From positions 1 to 26,123 of IMG/VR virus record IMGVR_UViG_3300033064_001959: a DNA stretch of 26,123 bases, one strand, 5' to 3'. Shown here piece after piece: positions 6,180 through 12,109 of the stretch. The stretch's first letter is position 1. Every line of letters begins with the position of its first letter. The position numbers and the translations under genes are program-made. The DNA comes from a virus. The notes under the pieces were generated by a model that was not told the DNA's origin, did not search any database, and was given only the letters and a program-made list of their open reading frames with translations.

Positions 6180-6407
6180 ATGGGAAAAATTAGAGTAAAC
6201 GAAGCATTTGCACAGGCAGAGGCAAAAGGGAAAAAAATCAAAAAAATTCAACTGGCAGAGAAGTTGTGGCCCGGCAGTTCCAGAGATACGCAGCAAATGA
6301 ATATCTCAAATCTGTTAAACGGGAAAACAAAGAGAGTGGATATTCAATGGATTCCCATTATTTGTGAGGAGTTAGGTTGTACACCAAATTTTCTATTTAA
6401 AAATTAG
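6180..6407 (+). CDS. Cro/C1-type helix-turn-helix protein
   Basis: 75 residues that match a single Cro/C1-like domain: an N-terminal basic helix, KIKKIQLAEKLWPGSSRD (helix 2 and turn), then QQMNISNLLNGKTKRVDI (recognition helix and following turn) and an LGCTPNFLF end typical of this fold. Such proteins bind short operators as dimers. It lies 16 nt after the zinc-ribbon gene and 4 nt before the ERF gene, so it is probably co-expressed from P2 and could regulate the early promoters. No operator is visible that can be linked to it. Confidence 0.75.
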   Translation: MGKIRVNEAFAQAEAKGKKIKKIQLAEKLWPGSSRDTQQMNISNLLNGKTKRVDIQWIPIICEELGCTPNFLFKN

Positions 6408-6411
6408 TATT

Positions 6412-7044
6412 ATGGCAAACGAGAGCAAAAAATTAAATCTGTATGAAAAAATACAGGCGGTTTCAAGTGAAGTAATGAATGTCGAAAAGGATATGACGGT
6501 TGAGGCCGGGCGTTATTCTTACAAAGCGGTTTCTGATAATGCCGTAACGATGCGAGTGAAAGCAGCAGAAATTCAATTCCGTTTAATTTCGATACCGATA
6601 AAACAGGAGCTGATTGATTCGCAAATTCTGAAAAAGGTCAAGGATGGTTATGAGACAAATACGTTTATTGACAATATCAAAATGACCGTTCGTATTATTG
6701 ACCTAGACGATACAAAACAGTTTCTTGACATTGAAAGTTTTGGCAAAGGAGTTGACACGAGCGATAAAGGTTTTGGCAAAGCATCAACTTATGCAAGAAA
6801 GTATGCTTTGTTGAATGCTTACAAAATTGCAACCGGAGAGGACCCGGATAAAGATAAAAGCCCGGAGTTGATAACGCTGAAAACAGATGAAAAGAAAAAC
6901 GAAATTAAGGCCGTTTGTGAGAAAAACGAGGCAGTAAAAACAAATGTACTTTCTCACTTCGCAGTTAGCTCGATCGATGATTTATTAGACGCAGATGTAA
7001 AAACAGTTTATACGCAATTCAAGGTTAAAAATTTAGTGAAATGA
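6412..7044 (+). CDS. erf: ERF-family single-strand annealing recombinase
   Basis: 210 residues. The ERF core covers about residues 8-140: an N-terminal helix (LYEKIQAVSSEV), YSYKAVSDN, and the family signature ESFGKGVDTSDKGFGKAS followed by TYARKYALLNAYKIA (to residue 140). ERF proteins form rings and anneal complementary single strands during phage recombination and circularisation. A charged linker and a small C-terminal helical part follow. The stop overlaps the exonuclease start (ATGA), matching the usual annealase-exonuclease pairing; SSB is encoded close by. Confidence 0.9.
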   Translation: MANESKKLNLYEKIQAVSSEVMNVEKDMTVEAGRYSYKAVSDNAVTMRVKAAEIQFRLISIPIKQELIDSQILKKVKDGYETNTFIDNIKMTVRIIDLDDTKQFLDIESFGKGVDTSDKGFGKASTYARKYALLNAYKIATGEDPDKDKSPELITLKTDEKKNEIKAVCEKNEAVKTNVLSHFAVSSIDDLLDADVKTVYTQFKVKNLVK

Positions 7045-7835
7045 AAAGTATGAGACTAGGGAGTGGAGATGTTGCAGCTCTAATGACAGGGCTGCAAACA
7101 AAATCACAAGCAAATTTAATGAGAAAATTTGTGAGTGATGAAATCCAGTTTTATAATGCAAAAGGAAGTCCCATCGATGCGTTTAGAGCCGGAGCAATAC
7201 TAGAGGAGCGTTACGGGTTAATCCTGCCAGATGATTATTACCCGCAAGTGCGTAAAAAATCGGCTGAGATGGATGTCTTTAGCTGTTCGCTCGATTTCGC
7301 AAAAATTGAGAATTCAAAAATTGTGGATTTCGAGGAGTTGAAAACGTGTAACTTCATGGACTTGCTGGATATTGAGCCGTACCGTGAAAACAATTCTGAG
7401 GGAGTTGAGTATGTAAAAAAACGTTACAAGAAATATTACAATCAGATTCAAGAGCAGTTGTATTGTACTGAATTGGAAAGTGCAACCATGGTTTTTTTAG
7501 CTGTTTATTCTTATGAAGATGAGGAAAATTATACGCGAAAAATCAAGGTAAATGAATACATTAAGTTTCGTATTGCCAGAGATGAGAACGTAATCAATGC
7601 GATAAAAGAGCGGGGTAAATTATATCAGCGAATAAAGGATTATTTCACAATCCCGGAGGAAAAGAAATCAAAGCAATTAAAACCAGAGGCAAACAAGCCG
7701 CCACAGGTCAAACCAGAGGAGCAGTTGCAAGAACAGGCAGAAACCAACACAATTACACCAGAGAAAGCAGATGAGGTCGTAAAAGAGCTTAAAATCGAGC
7801 CAAAGAAAATAATCATTAAAGAAATAGATTTTTAA
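7041..7835 (+). CDS. YqaJ / lambda-exonuclease-type recombinase nuclease
   Basis: 264 residues. PD-(D/E)XK fold marks are visible: GSGDVAALM at residues 7-15, the helix GAILEERYG (E55/E56), the metal site SLDFA with D85 and FEELK with E99 and K101, and the QIQEQLY motif near residues 135-141 typical of YqaJ enzymes. The family degrades one strand from double-strand ends so that the annealase can act. The C-terminal 60 residues are a Lys/Glu/Pro/Gln-rich linker ending in a short strand, perhaps for partner binding. It starts inside the ERF stop codon, so expression is coupled. Confidence 0.88.
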   Translation: MKSMRLGSGDVAALMTGLQTKSQANLMRKFVSDEIQFYNAKGSPIDAFRAGAILEERYGLILPDDYYPQVRKKSAEMDVFSCSLDFAKIENSKIVDFEELKTCNFMDLLDIEPYRENNSEGVEYVKKRYKKYYNQIQEQLYCTELESATMVFLAVYSYEDEENYTRKIKVNEYIKFRIARDENVINAIKERGKLYQRIKDYFTIPEEKKSKQLKPEANKPPQVKPEEQLQEQAETNTITPEKADEVVKELKIEPKKIIIKEIDF

Positions 7836-7836
7836 A

Positions 7837-8139
7837 ATGACAGAACATGAAAAAATAGCGATTGATATAGCCAATACGTGGCTCCCGGAGTATAAAGAAT
7901 CCGGTAAATTCAGAAAACTAACTGAGGAAGTTGGCGAGTTTATTGAAAAAGTTATGGATAAAAACGAGTACGGAATGATTGAGGAGGCCGGGGATATTGT
8001 GTATATCGTATTTCATATTTTGTCAAAACATGTAGATTTGAAATCTATTTCGTTGCAGGATTTAATTGTCAGAGCAGCGTTAAAACTGGACTCGAGAGGC
8101 AAAGAGGGTAGTATTTTTGACAGAAGTAAAAGAAGTTAA
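7837..8139 (+). CDS. MazG-like nucleotide pyrophosphohydrolase
   Basis: 100 residues. The metal-binding pattern of all-alpha NTP pyrophosphatases is seen as KLTEEVGEF (E30, E31, E34) and IEEAGDIVYI (E50, D53). These enzymes hydrolyse (d)NTPs to monophosphates; phage versions may alter nucleotide pools or lower (p)ppGpp effects. The length is that of a single MazG domain. It begins one base after the nuclease stop and is followed by SSB, which points to use during replication. Confidence 0.85.
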   Translation: MTEHEKIAIDIANTWLPEYKESGKFRKLTEEVGEFIEKVMDKNEYGMIEEAGDIVYIVFHILSKHVDLKSISLQDLIVRAALKLDSRGKEGSIFDRSKRS

Positions 8140-8149
8140 AATTTAAAAA

Positions 8150-8503
8150 ATGAGTGAATTAACAATTAGAGGAGTAGTCATTGAAGTAATGCAGCCAGAG
8201 AGCGGAGTCAGCGCAGCCGGGAAAGAGTGGAAAAAACAAGAGTTTTTAATTGAGACAGAGGGACAATACCCGAAAAACATCGCTTTTACGTTATTCGGTG
8301 ACAGAACAGATTTGTTAATGAAAGTTTGGGCGGGGTTGACGGTTGATGTTTCGTTCAACTTGGAGTCAAAAAAATACAATGGGCGTTGGTTTCATTCGGC
8401 AAATGCATGGAAAATAATCGTACAGCAGAACGAACGCAATACACCACCACCACCACCACCGGAACCGCCACAGGCGGGAGCAGATGATGGGCTTCCATTT
8501 TAG
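8150..8503 (+). CDS. Single-stranded DNA-binding protein, DUF3127 type
   Basis: 117 residues. The OB-fold pattern of DUF3127 is clear: TIRGVVIEVM, GKEWKKQEFLIETEGQYPKN, IAFTLFGDR and KKYNGRWFHSANAWKI. A short polyproline linker leads to the acidic tip DDGLPF, the kind of C-terminal tail SSB proteins use to recruit replication and repair partners. DUF3127 is typical of Bacteroidetes and their phages. It closes the recombination operon; a palindromic promoter region begins one base after the stop codon. Confidence 0.88.
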   Translation: MSELTIRGVVIEVMQPESGVSAAGKEWKKQEFLIETEGQYPKNIAFTLFGDRTDLLMKVWAGLTVDVSFNLESKKYNGRWFHSANAWKIIVQQNERNTPPPPPPEPPQAGADDGLPF

Positions 8504-8539
8504 CGTTAATTTGAATTAACGTAAAAAATCATATATTTG
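8504..8539 (+). promoter_or_regulatory. HNH-cassette promoter with palindrome over the -33 box
   Basis: TTG at 8511-8513, an 18-nt spacer, and TATATTTG at 8532-8539, a full Bacteroidetes consensus. The -33 box sits in the centre of CGTTAATT-TG-AATTAACG (8504-8521), a perfect 8-bp inverted repeat. A dimeric repressor bound here would block the promoter; the same palindrome may also help terminate the upstream operon, though it has no T-run. Confidence 0.7.
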
Positions 8540-8629
8540 TAGTGCAGTCAGTAACTTAGCGGTTCTGTTCAATGAGGTACACTTTCCTGCTGTATTACTT
8601 CTAATAAAGTGTATAAAAAAGTGAATACA
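8540..8629 (+). promoter_or_regulatory. Structured 5' leader of HNH gene, copy A
   Basis: The leader contains TAGTGCAGTC near its 5' end and then an 8-bp stem, TACACTTT (8578-8585) with AAAGTGTA (8606-8613), around a 20-nt loop that begins CCTGCT and ends TAAT. The second HNH gene at 13618 has a leader with the same layout, the same loop length and related loop sequence but a different, still paired, stem. The stem ends about 16 nt before the ATG at 8630, so it could control translation. Confidence 0.6.
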
Positions 8630-8842
8630 ATGCAAAAAAAGAAATGTACGAAATGTGGTATTAACAAATACTTCAATGAGTTCCACAAGCTTGCAAGTGG
8701 CAGGGATGGATTAAACCCTGTATGTAAAAAGTGTCATTGTGAGATTAACTTAATTTATGCAAGGACTAAGGATGGATTAATAACCAGTATCTATTCACAT
8801 CAACAAAAAAGTTATCAATTGAAATCAATTTTAAAAACATAG
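8630..8842 (+). pseudogene. Truncated HNH homing endonuclease (N-terminal fragment)
   Basis: 70 residues from the ATG at 8630; a GTG at 8609 is in frame but lies in the leader stem. It starts with a zinc-knuckle-like CTKCGINKYFNEFHK and CKKCHCEINL, then TKDGLITSIYSHQ, which I recognise as the usual beginning of phage HNH endonucleases. Full proteins continue for about 80 more residues with the catalytic HNH; here the frame ends soon after SYQLKS and runs directly into a terminator. It is therefore probably a decayed, catalytically dead copy, although the small zinc domain might still be made. The cassette is inserted between SSB and the replication genes. Confidence 0.7.
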
Positions 8843-8902
8843 CACAAATTAGAGGGGAATCTAAAAGACTTTTTTAGATGTCGCACCCCTCTTTTTTGTG
8901 CT
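8841..8902 (+). terminator. Large nested hairpin terminator
   Basis: The outer stem pairs AGCACAAA with TTTGTGCT (8841-8848 / 8895-8902) and, after a small TT internal loop, AGAGGGG with CCCCTCT (8851-8857 / 8886-8892). Inside is another 8-bp stem, ATCTAAAA with TTTTAGAT (8859-8866 / 8872-8879). The T-run lies in the 3' arm (8892-8897). It overlaps the HNH fragment stop codon and insulates the replication genes. Confidence 0.7.
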
Positions 8903-8915
8903 TTATAATTTAGTC

Positions 8916-9164
8916 ATGGATAAAACATTTTATTTAGACGACAATCGCATCAGCCTTAAAGCGAAGGGCATTCTAACCATTGGGCTTAATGGAGTAAATA
9001 ATTTCAAAGAATTCTGTAAATTATCTAAAGACGGCAGGGATGGAATAAGGTCAGGAATCAAAGAGTTAATTGATTTCCACTATTGCATGTATCATGCGTG
9101 TAGAAATGAGGACGGCAGAGTTGAAAGTGGTAAGTATTATTTTGTAAGATATTCAAACCTATGA
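8916..9164 (+). CDS. Winged-helix protein related to the downstream initiator
   Basis: 82 residues from the ATG at 8916; an earlier TTG lies inside the terminator and is not used. It resembles the N-terminal domain of the next gene: both have L(K/W)(A/K)KG, then LSKDGRDGIRSGIKEL here and RSKDGRDSVYAGIKEL there. That pattern is typical of the winged helix-turn-helix in phage replication initiators. Lacking a linker and C-terminal domain, this protein may be a regulator or a competitor at the origin. Its stop overlaps the next ATG (ATGA). Confidence 0.7.
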   Translation: MDKTFYLDDNRISLKAKGILTIGLNGVNNFKEFCKLSKDGRDGIRSGIKELIDFHYCMYHACRNEDGRVESGKYYFVRYSNL

Positions 9165-9913
9165 TTATGGAAAGTATTAAGAGGCATAAATACGAAAAGG
9201 ATTTTACGATTGTAAACAATGCATATTTGAGGGATGTTAATTTGTCTTGGAAGGCAAAAGGCTTAATTACCTATGTAACGATGCTGCCTGATGATTGGAG
9301 CCTGAATATTTCAGATTTAAAGAATCGTTCAAAAGATGGCCGTGACAGTGTTTACGCTGGTATTAAAGAATTAAGAGAAAATGGATATTGCAAGGTAACT
9401 CAATTGATGGATGGAAATAAGTACGCAGGAGTTGAATATGTAATATCTGATTACAAGGCTTTTGATACGTTTACGGAACACACGTATACGGAACACACGT
9501 ATACGGAACACACGTATACGGAAAACCCACCACTACTAAGTACTAAAGAAAAAAGTACTAATGGTAAAAAGGAAACAAAGAAAGAGCCTGAAAAAAAATC
9601 AGGCTCCCTATTTCCTGAGATTAATCCGAATAAAACATCGTTGTTTAGAAATAGCATATTTGGGAACTTAAATGGTAAGTCGGTATTTTTAAGTAAATTT
9701 AATGTGCCGGATTTTGCCGGGGTTGATGTTTCATATTATTACGAGGCCGTTAAGGATTGGAGCGATTCAGCAAATAAAAAACGTACGGCAAAGGGATGGA
9801 TTGCAACCGCTCGAAATTTCATGAGAGGAGACAAAGAAAAGAAAAGATTAAAAATGCTTGTTTCAGGAAATGAGGAAAAGCATAAAGGAGCTATCGATTA
9901 TTTAAAAATGTAA
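9161..9913 (+). CDS. Replication initiator / replisome organiser with wHTH domain
   Basis: 250 residues. An N-terminal winged helix (about residues 8-95) carries WKAKGLITYVTMLP and SKDGRD at 57-62, as in phage replication proteins that bind the origin. A linker holds a YTEHT repeat encoded by 15-bp DNA repeats and then a Lys/Glu-rich stretch. The C-terminal region (WSDSANKKRTAKGWIATARNF) matches the tail common in such initiators. The family brings in the host or phage helicase at the origin; the iterons inside the gene mirror the lambda O arrangement. The second ATG at 9167 is an alternative start. Confidence 0.8.
   Translation: MIMESIKRHKYEKDFTIVNNAYLRDVNLSWKAKGLITYVTMLPDDWSLNISDLKNRSKDGRDSVYAGIKELRENGYCKVTQLMDGNKYAGVEYVISDYKAFDTFTEHTYTEHTYTEHTYTENPPLLSTKEKSTNGKKETKKEPEKKSGSLFPEINPNKTSLFRNSIFGNLNGKSVFLSKFNVPDFAGVDVSYYYEAVKDWSDSANKKRTAKGWIATARNFMRGDKEKKRLKMLVSGNEEKHKGAIDYLKM
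9473..9523 (+). repeat. 15-bp iterons, probable replication origin
   Basis: Three perfect copies of ACGGAACACACGTAT (9473-9487, 9488-9502, 9503-9517) and a six-base partial copy (9518-9523), all inside the initiator gene. The copies keep the reading frame (YTEHT). An A-rich stretch follows, with AAGTACTAA at 9538-9546 and again at 9553-9561, also 15 bases apart. Iterons in the linker of an initiator gene followed by an A+T-rich stretch is how the lambda origin is built. Confidence 0.7.
9584..9606. repeat. Perfect inverted repeat beside the iterons
   Basis: GAGCCTGA (9584-9591) and TCAGGCTC (9599-9606) form a perfect 8-bp inverted repeat with a seven-A spacer, within the initiator gene and 60 bases beyond the iterons. 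On the opposite strand the spacer would be a T-run within the loop, so it is not a standard terminator. It may be part of the origin (primer site or extrusion hairpin). Confidence 0.6.
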
Positions 9914-9915
9914 AT

Positions 9916-10812
9916 ATGTTACCAGAAGTAAGACGAATATTATTGCCGGAACTTCAAAAAGAAACCAGAGCCGTTGAAGTAAGAAAAAAGGCTATTGAAT
10001 TCCCAGAGGTAAAAGAGGCCCTAAATAAGGTTGAGTATTCAATAATGATTGCATCAACAAAACAATCCATAGCGGAAATTGAAACGCGCATTTTGGTTGA
10101 TACATTGGCTCAGGTAATGGTTTACATTAAAAAAGATATTGGTTTGCGTACTGAATTGGATGAGTATGATATGACGAGGTTCGCAGATGTTTTGAGAAAA
10201 TACTATTATGAAATGTCGTTGTCTGAAATCAAGCTCGCGTTTGAGTTGTCCATCGTTGGAGAGCTGAATGATTTTTTACCAAAAAAAGGTAATGGAGATG
10301 TTGAAAATAATCATTATCAGCAGTTCAATGTTGAGTATTATTCTAAGATTCTAAAAGCGTATAAGAAAAAGAAAAATACAACGATTACGAAAGCGTATGA
10401 CGCACTCCCGAAACATAGTAACCAAATATCCATTGATGAAAAGAAAAGGTTGTATAATGGAAATTTGCACAATTTAACTCTGGCATTTTATCGGTACAAA
10501 TATACCGGCATAATGTACCCAACAGGATTGAAAGATTTATTGTACTCGAGAGCGTTAGAGAAAACTGGTTTAATGAGTACGATAAATATTAACGATTCAG
10601 ATATAGACAGAGCGATGAGTTTGATAACTCAGAAAGCAGAAAAGCGTTTGTTGAGCCAATTTCAAGCAAACTCATATTTGAAGCATGGAGCCAAAAGTTA
10701 TGAAGTGAATCAGGATGCTTATTTTGTAGCTCGTAGGCGTGAGATAAAAGAGTGTTTTGATTGGATGGTAAAAAATGAAGTTCAAATTATTAATTATTTA
10801 AAATTTGTGTAG
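9916..10812 (+). CDS. Conserved phage replication-region protein, function unknown
   Basis: 298 residues, mostly helical and basic. A central part (YYYEMSLSEIKLAFELSIVGELNDF) and FNVEYYSKILKAYKKKK remind me of proteins that sit after initiators in Bacteroidetes phages. The position directly after the initiator (2-nt gap) is where lambda P or other helicase loaders stand, so a loader or helper role is plausible, but there is no Walker A or other diagnostic motif. The stop overlaps the frame of the resolvase gene. Confidence 0.7.
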   Translation: MLPEVRRILLPELQKETRAVEVRKKAIEFPEVKEALNKVEYSIMIASTKQSIAEIETRILVDTLAQVMVYIKKDIGLRTELDEYDMTRFADVLRKYYYEMSLSEIKLAFELSIVGELNDFLPKKGNGDVENNHYQQFNVEYYSKILKAYKKKKNTTITKAYDALPKHSNQISIDEKKRLYNGNLHNLTLAFYRYKYTGIMYPTGLKDLLYSRALEKTGLMSTININDSDIDRAMSLITQKAEKRLLSQFQANSYLKHGAKSYEVNQDAYFVARRREIKECFDWMVKNEVQIINYLKFV

Positions 10813-11359
10813 TACGAGCGATTTAAAAATAGATTTGATATGCGGTATCGACCCAGGTTCAGCCGGAGGGCTCGCGATTTGGAGACCGAATTGTAAGACA
10901 GAGGTCAAAAAAATGCCAAAGGAGCTAATGGATTTGAGAGATTATTTTGAATACTTAAAAACCATTTGCGAAAGCCCGGTTATATTTCTGGAAAAAGTTC
11001 AGTTGCATCATGGAGACATGGGAGCGGACGTTCCCGGAAAGGCTTTTAATATTCAAAAGATGTTGCAGGGATTTGAAAAGCTAAAAGTAATAATTGAAGT
11101 TTGTGAAATTCCGTTTATTCTCGTTCATCCTATGAGATGGATGAGTTCCCTAAATTTGAGAAAAAAAGGCGAGGACAAAAAAGACCGTAAAAATAGGTTT
11201 AAGGCAGCAGCCGGGGCATATTACCCGGAGATTAAAACAACCTTGTGGAATTCAGATGCTTTGTTAATTATGCATTTTGGGCGCAAAAAAAAGGTGAATG
11301 AGCCAGATTGGATTTTGCAAAATTTGCCGTTGAGATTGCATGAAAAATTAGAGTTTTAG
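10805..11359 (+). CDS. RuvC-like Holliday junction resolvase
   Basis: 184 residues counted from a TTG at 10805. RNase H-fold marks: GIDPGSAGGLAI with D16, VIFLEKV with E63, and SDALLIMHFG with D151 and His nearby. HPMRWMSSL and the basic KKGEDKKDRKNRFK follow the pattern of phage and bacterial RuvC-type resolvases that cut branched DNA before packaging. There is no ATG upstream of the catalytic core; TTG 10805 (8-nt overlap with the previous gene) or TTG 10835 are the candidates, so a non-ATG start is likely. Confidence 0.82.
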   Translation: MCSTSDLKIDLICGIDPGSAGGLAIWRPNCKTEVKKMPKELMDLRDYFEYLKTICESPVIFLEKVQLHHGDMGADVPGKAFNIQKMLQGFEKLKVIIEVCEIPFILVHPMRWMSSLNLRKKGEDKKDRKNRFKAAAGAYYPEIKTTLWNSDALLIMHFGRKKKVNEPDWILQNLPLRLHEKLEF

Positions 11360-11459
11360 CTAATGACTGTGTATGTTTCGTTGGACGTTTAGGAGAATGA
11401 AATATGACACGTAGTTATCGAAATTAGAATTTTAGTATTAAACTTTAAATTGAGTAGCG

Positions 11460-11705
11460 ATGGAAAAAGTAAATGTATCAACAAAGAACGGAAGTAAAGA
11501 ATTTGACATCGAAGGAGACCAAGATGTATGTTATAACTGTGAGAAATTGACCGAGGATTCAATCCCGACCGAAGATTCAGCGGTGCATTTCTGTATTGAA
11601 TGCTATGATGAGTATTATTGTCTTCAATGTGGTGTTGGGTTAGAAGGACATATAATGTATCATCCTGAATGCAAACCAGATAATGTTGTTTTACTTAACC
11701 TGTAA
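11460..11705 (+). CDS. Small multi-CxxC zinc-finger protein
   Basis: 81 residues, acidic, with three CxxC pairs (C24/C27, C45/C48, C54/C57) and a final HxxC (H68, C71), enough for two zinc ions in a LIM- or RING-like crossed layout. Such proteins usually mediate protein-protein contact; no partner can be named. About 100 bases of AT-rich non-coding DNA precede it with no clear consensus promoter. Confidence 0.7.
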   Translation: MEKVNVSTKNGSKEFDIEGDQDVCYNCEKLTEDSIPTEDSAVHFCIECYDEYYCLQCGVGLEGHIMYHPECKPDNVVLLNL

Positions 11706-11750
11706 CGGTTTGGGTATATTTTGAATTTTTAACGAACAAGTAAAACGAAT

Positions 11751-12026
11751 ATGGAAACTAAAGAAGAAATTTTAACATCACATGGATGCCCTGAGATACC
11801 ATTCGATGAAAATGTAACTATGTTTTATCCTGCAATACTTGAAGCAATGGAAGAATATAGCAAAGGCTATAAAGAGTTTATACAAAAAGTAAAAATTATG
11901 AGAATGTCTCAGCGGCAATTCTTCAGAACGCGAAACTTCAAATATTTAGAGCGAAGTAAAGAACAGGAAAAAGAGATTGATGAGCTTATTCAAAAATTAA
12001 CAGATACGCAACAATCCTTGTTTTAA
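11751..12026 (+). CDS. Small helical protein ending in a clamp-binding-like motif
   Basis: 91 residues, helical and charged (AMEEYSKGYKEFIQKVKIMRMSQRQFFRTRNF), with a C-terminal coiled stretch EKEIDELIQKL. The final residues, TDTQQSLF, form a QxSLF pentapeptide at the very C-terminus, close to the QL(S/D)LF consensus for binding the bacterial beta sliding clamp. The family is not recognised. Promoter P3 begins just after the stop codon. Confidence 0.65.
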   Translation: METKEEILTSHGCPEIPFDENVTMFYPAILEAMEEYSKGYKEFIQKVKIMRMSQRQFFRTRNFKYLERSKEQEKEIDELIQKLTDTQQSLF

Positions 12027-12027
12027 A

Positions 12028-12059
12028 TTTGGTAATCCCAAATATTAATTATAGTTTTA
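12028..12059 (+). promoter_or_regulatory. Early-type promoter P3 (TTTG-N20-TAGTTTTA)
   Basis: TTTG at 12028-12031, a 20-nt spacer, TAGTTTTA at 12052-12059. It is placed to drive the RecF/SbcC-like gene at 12110. Confidence 0.72.
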
Positions 12060-12075
12060 CAGGCATAAACAACGA

Positions 12076-12091
12076 CCATGCGAATTCATGG
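12076..12091 (+). promoter_or_regulatory. Conserved leader hairpin, copy 3
   Basis: Stem CCATG / CATGG, perfect, with loop CGAATT, preceded by AACGA. It lies 16 nt after the -7 element and 18 nt before the ATG at 12110; the motif AAGAGAGCA abuts the start codon. Translating from 12029 would put this whole regulatory region into the protein, so the ATG at 12110 is taken as the start. Confidence 0.65.
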
Positions 12092-12109
12092 AATAAAAAA
12101 AAGAGAGCA

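Noticed and set aside
9473-9523. CRISPR array
   Set aside because: The repeats are contiguous 15-bp units without spacers, in frame within a gene; they are iterons.
9451-9657. Minus-strand frame across the iterons
   Set aside because: Its YVCSV repeats only mirror the 15-bp repeats; there is no start context and every supported gene is on the + strand.
12029-12109. TTG start giving 27 extra residues to the RecF/SbcC-like ATPase
   Set aside because: The extension is the promoter and leader hairpin; the ATG at 12110 begins the recognisable N-terminus and follows the AGAGAGCA motif.
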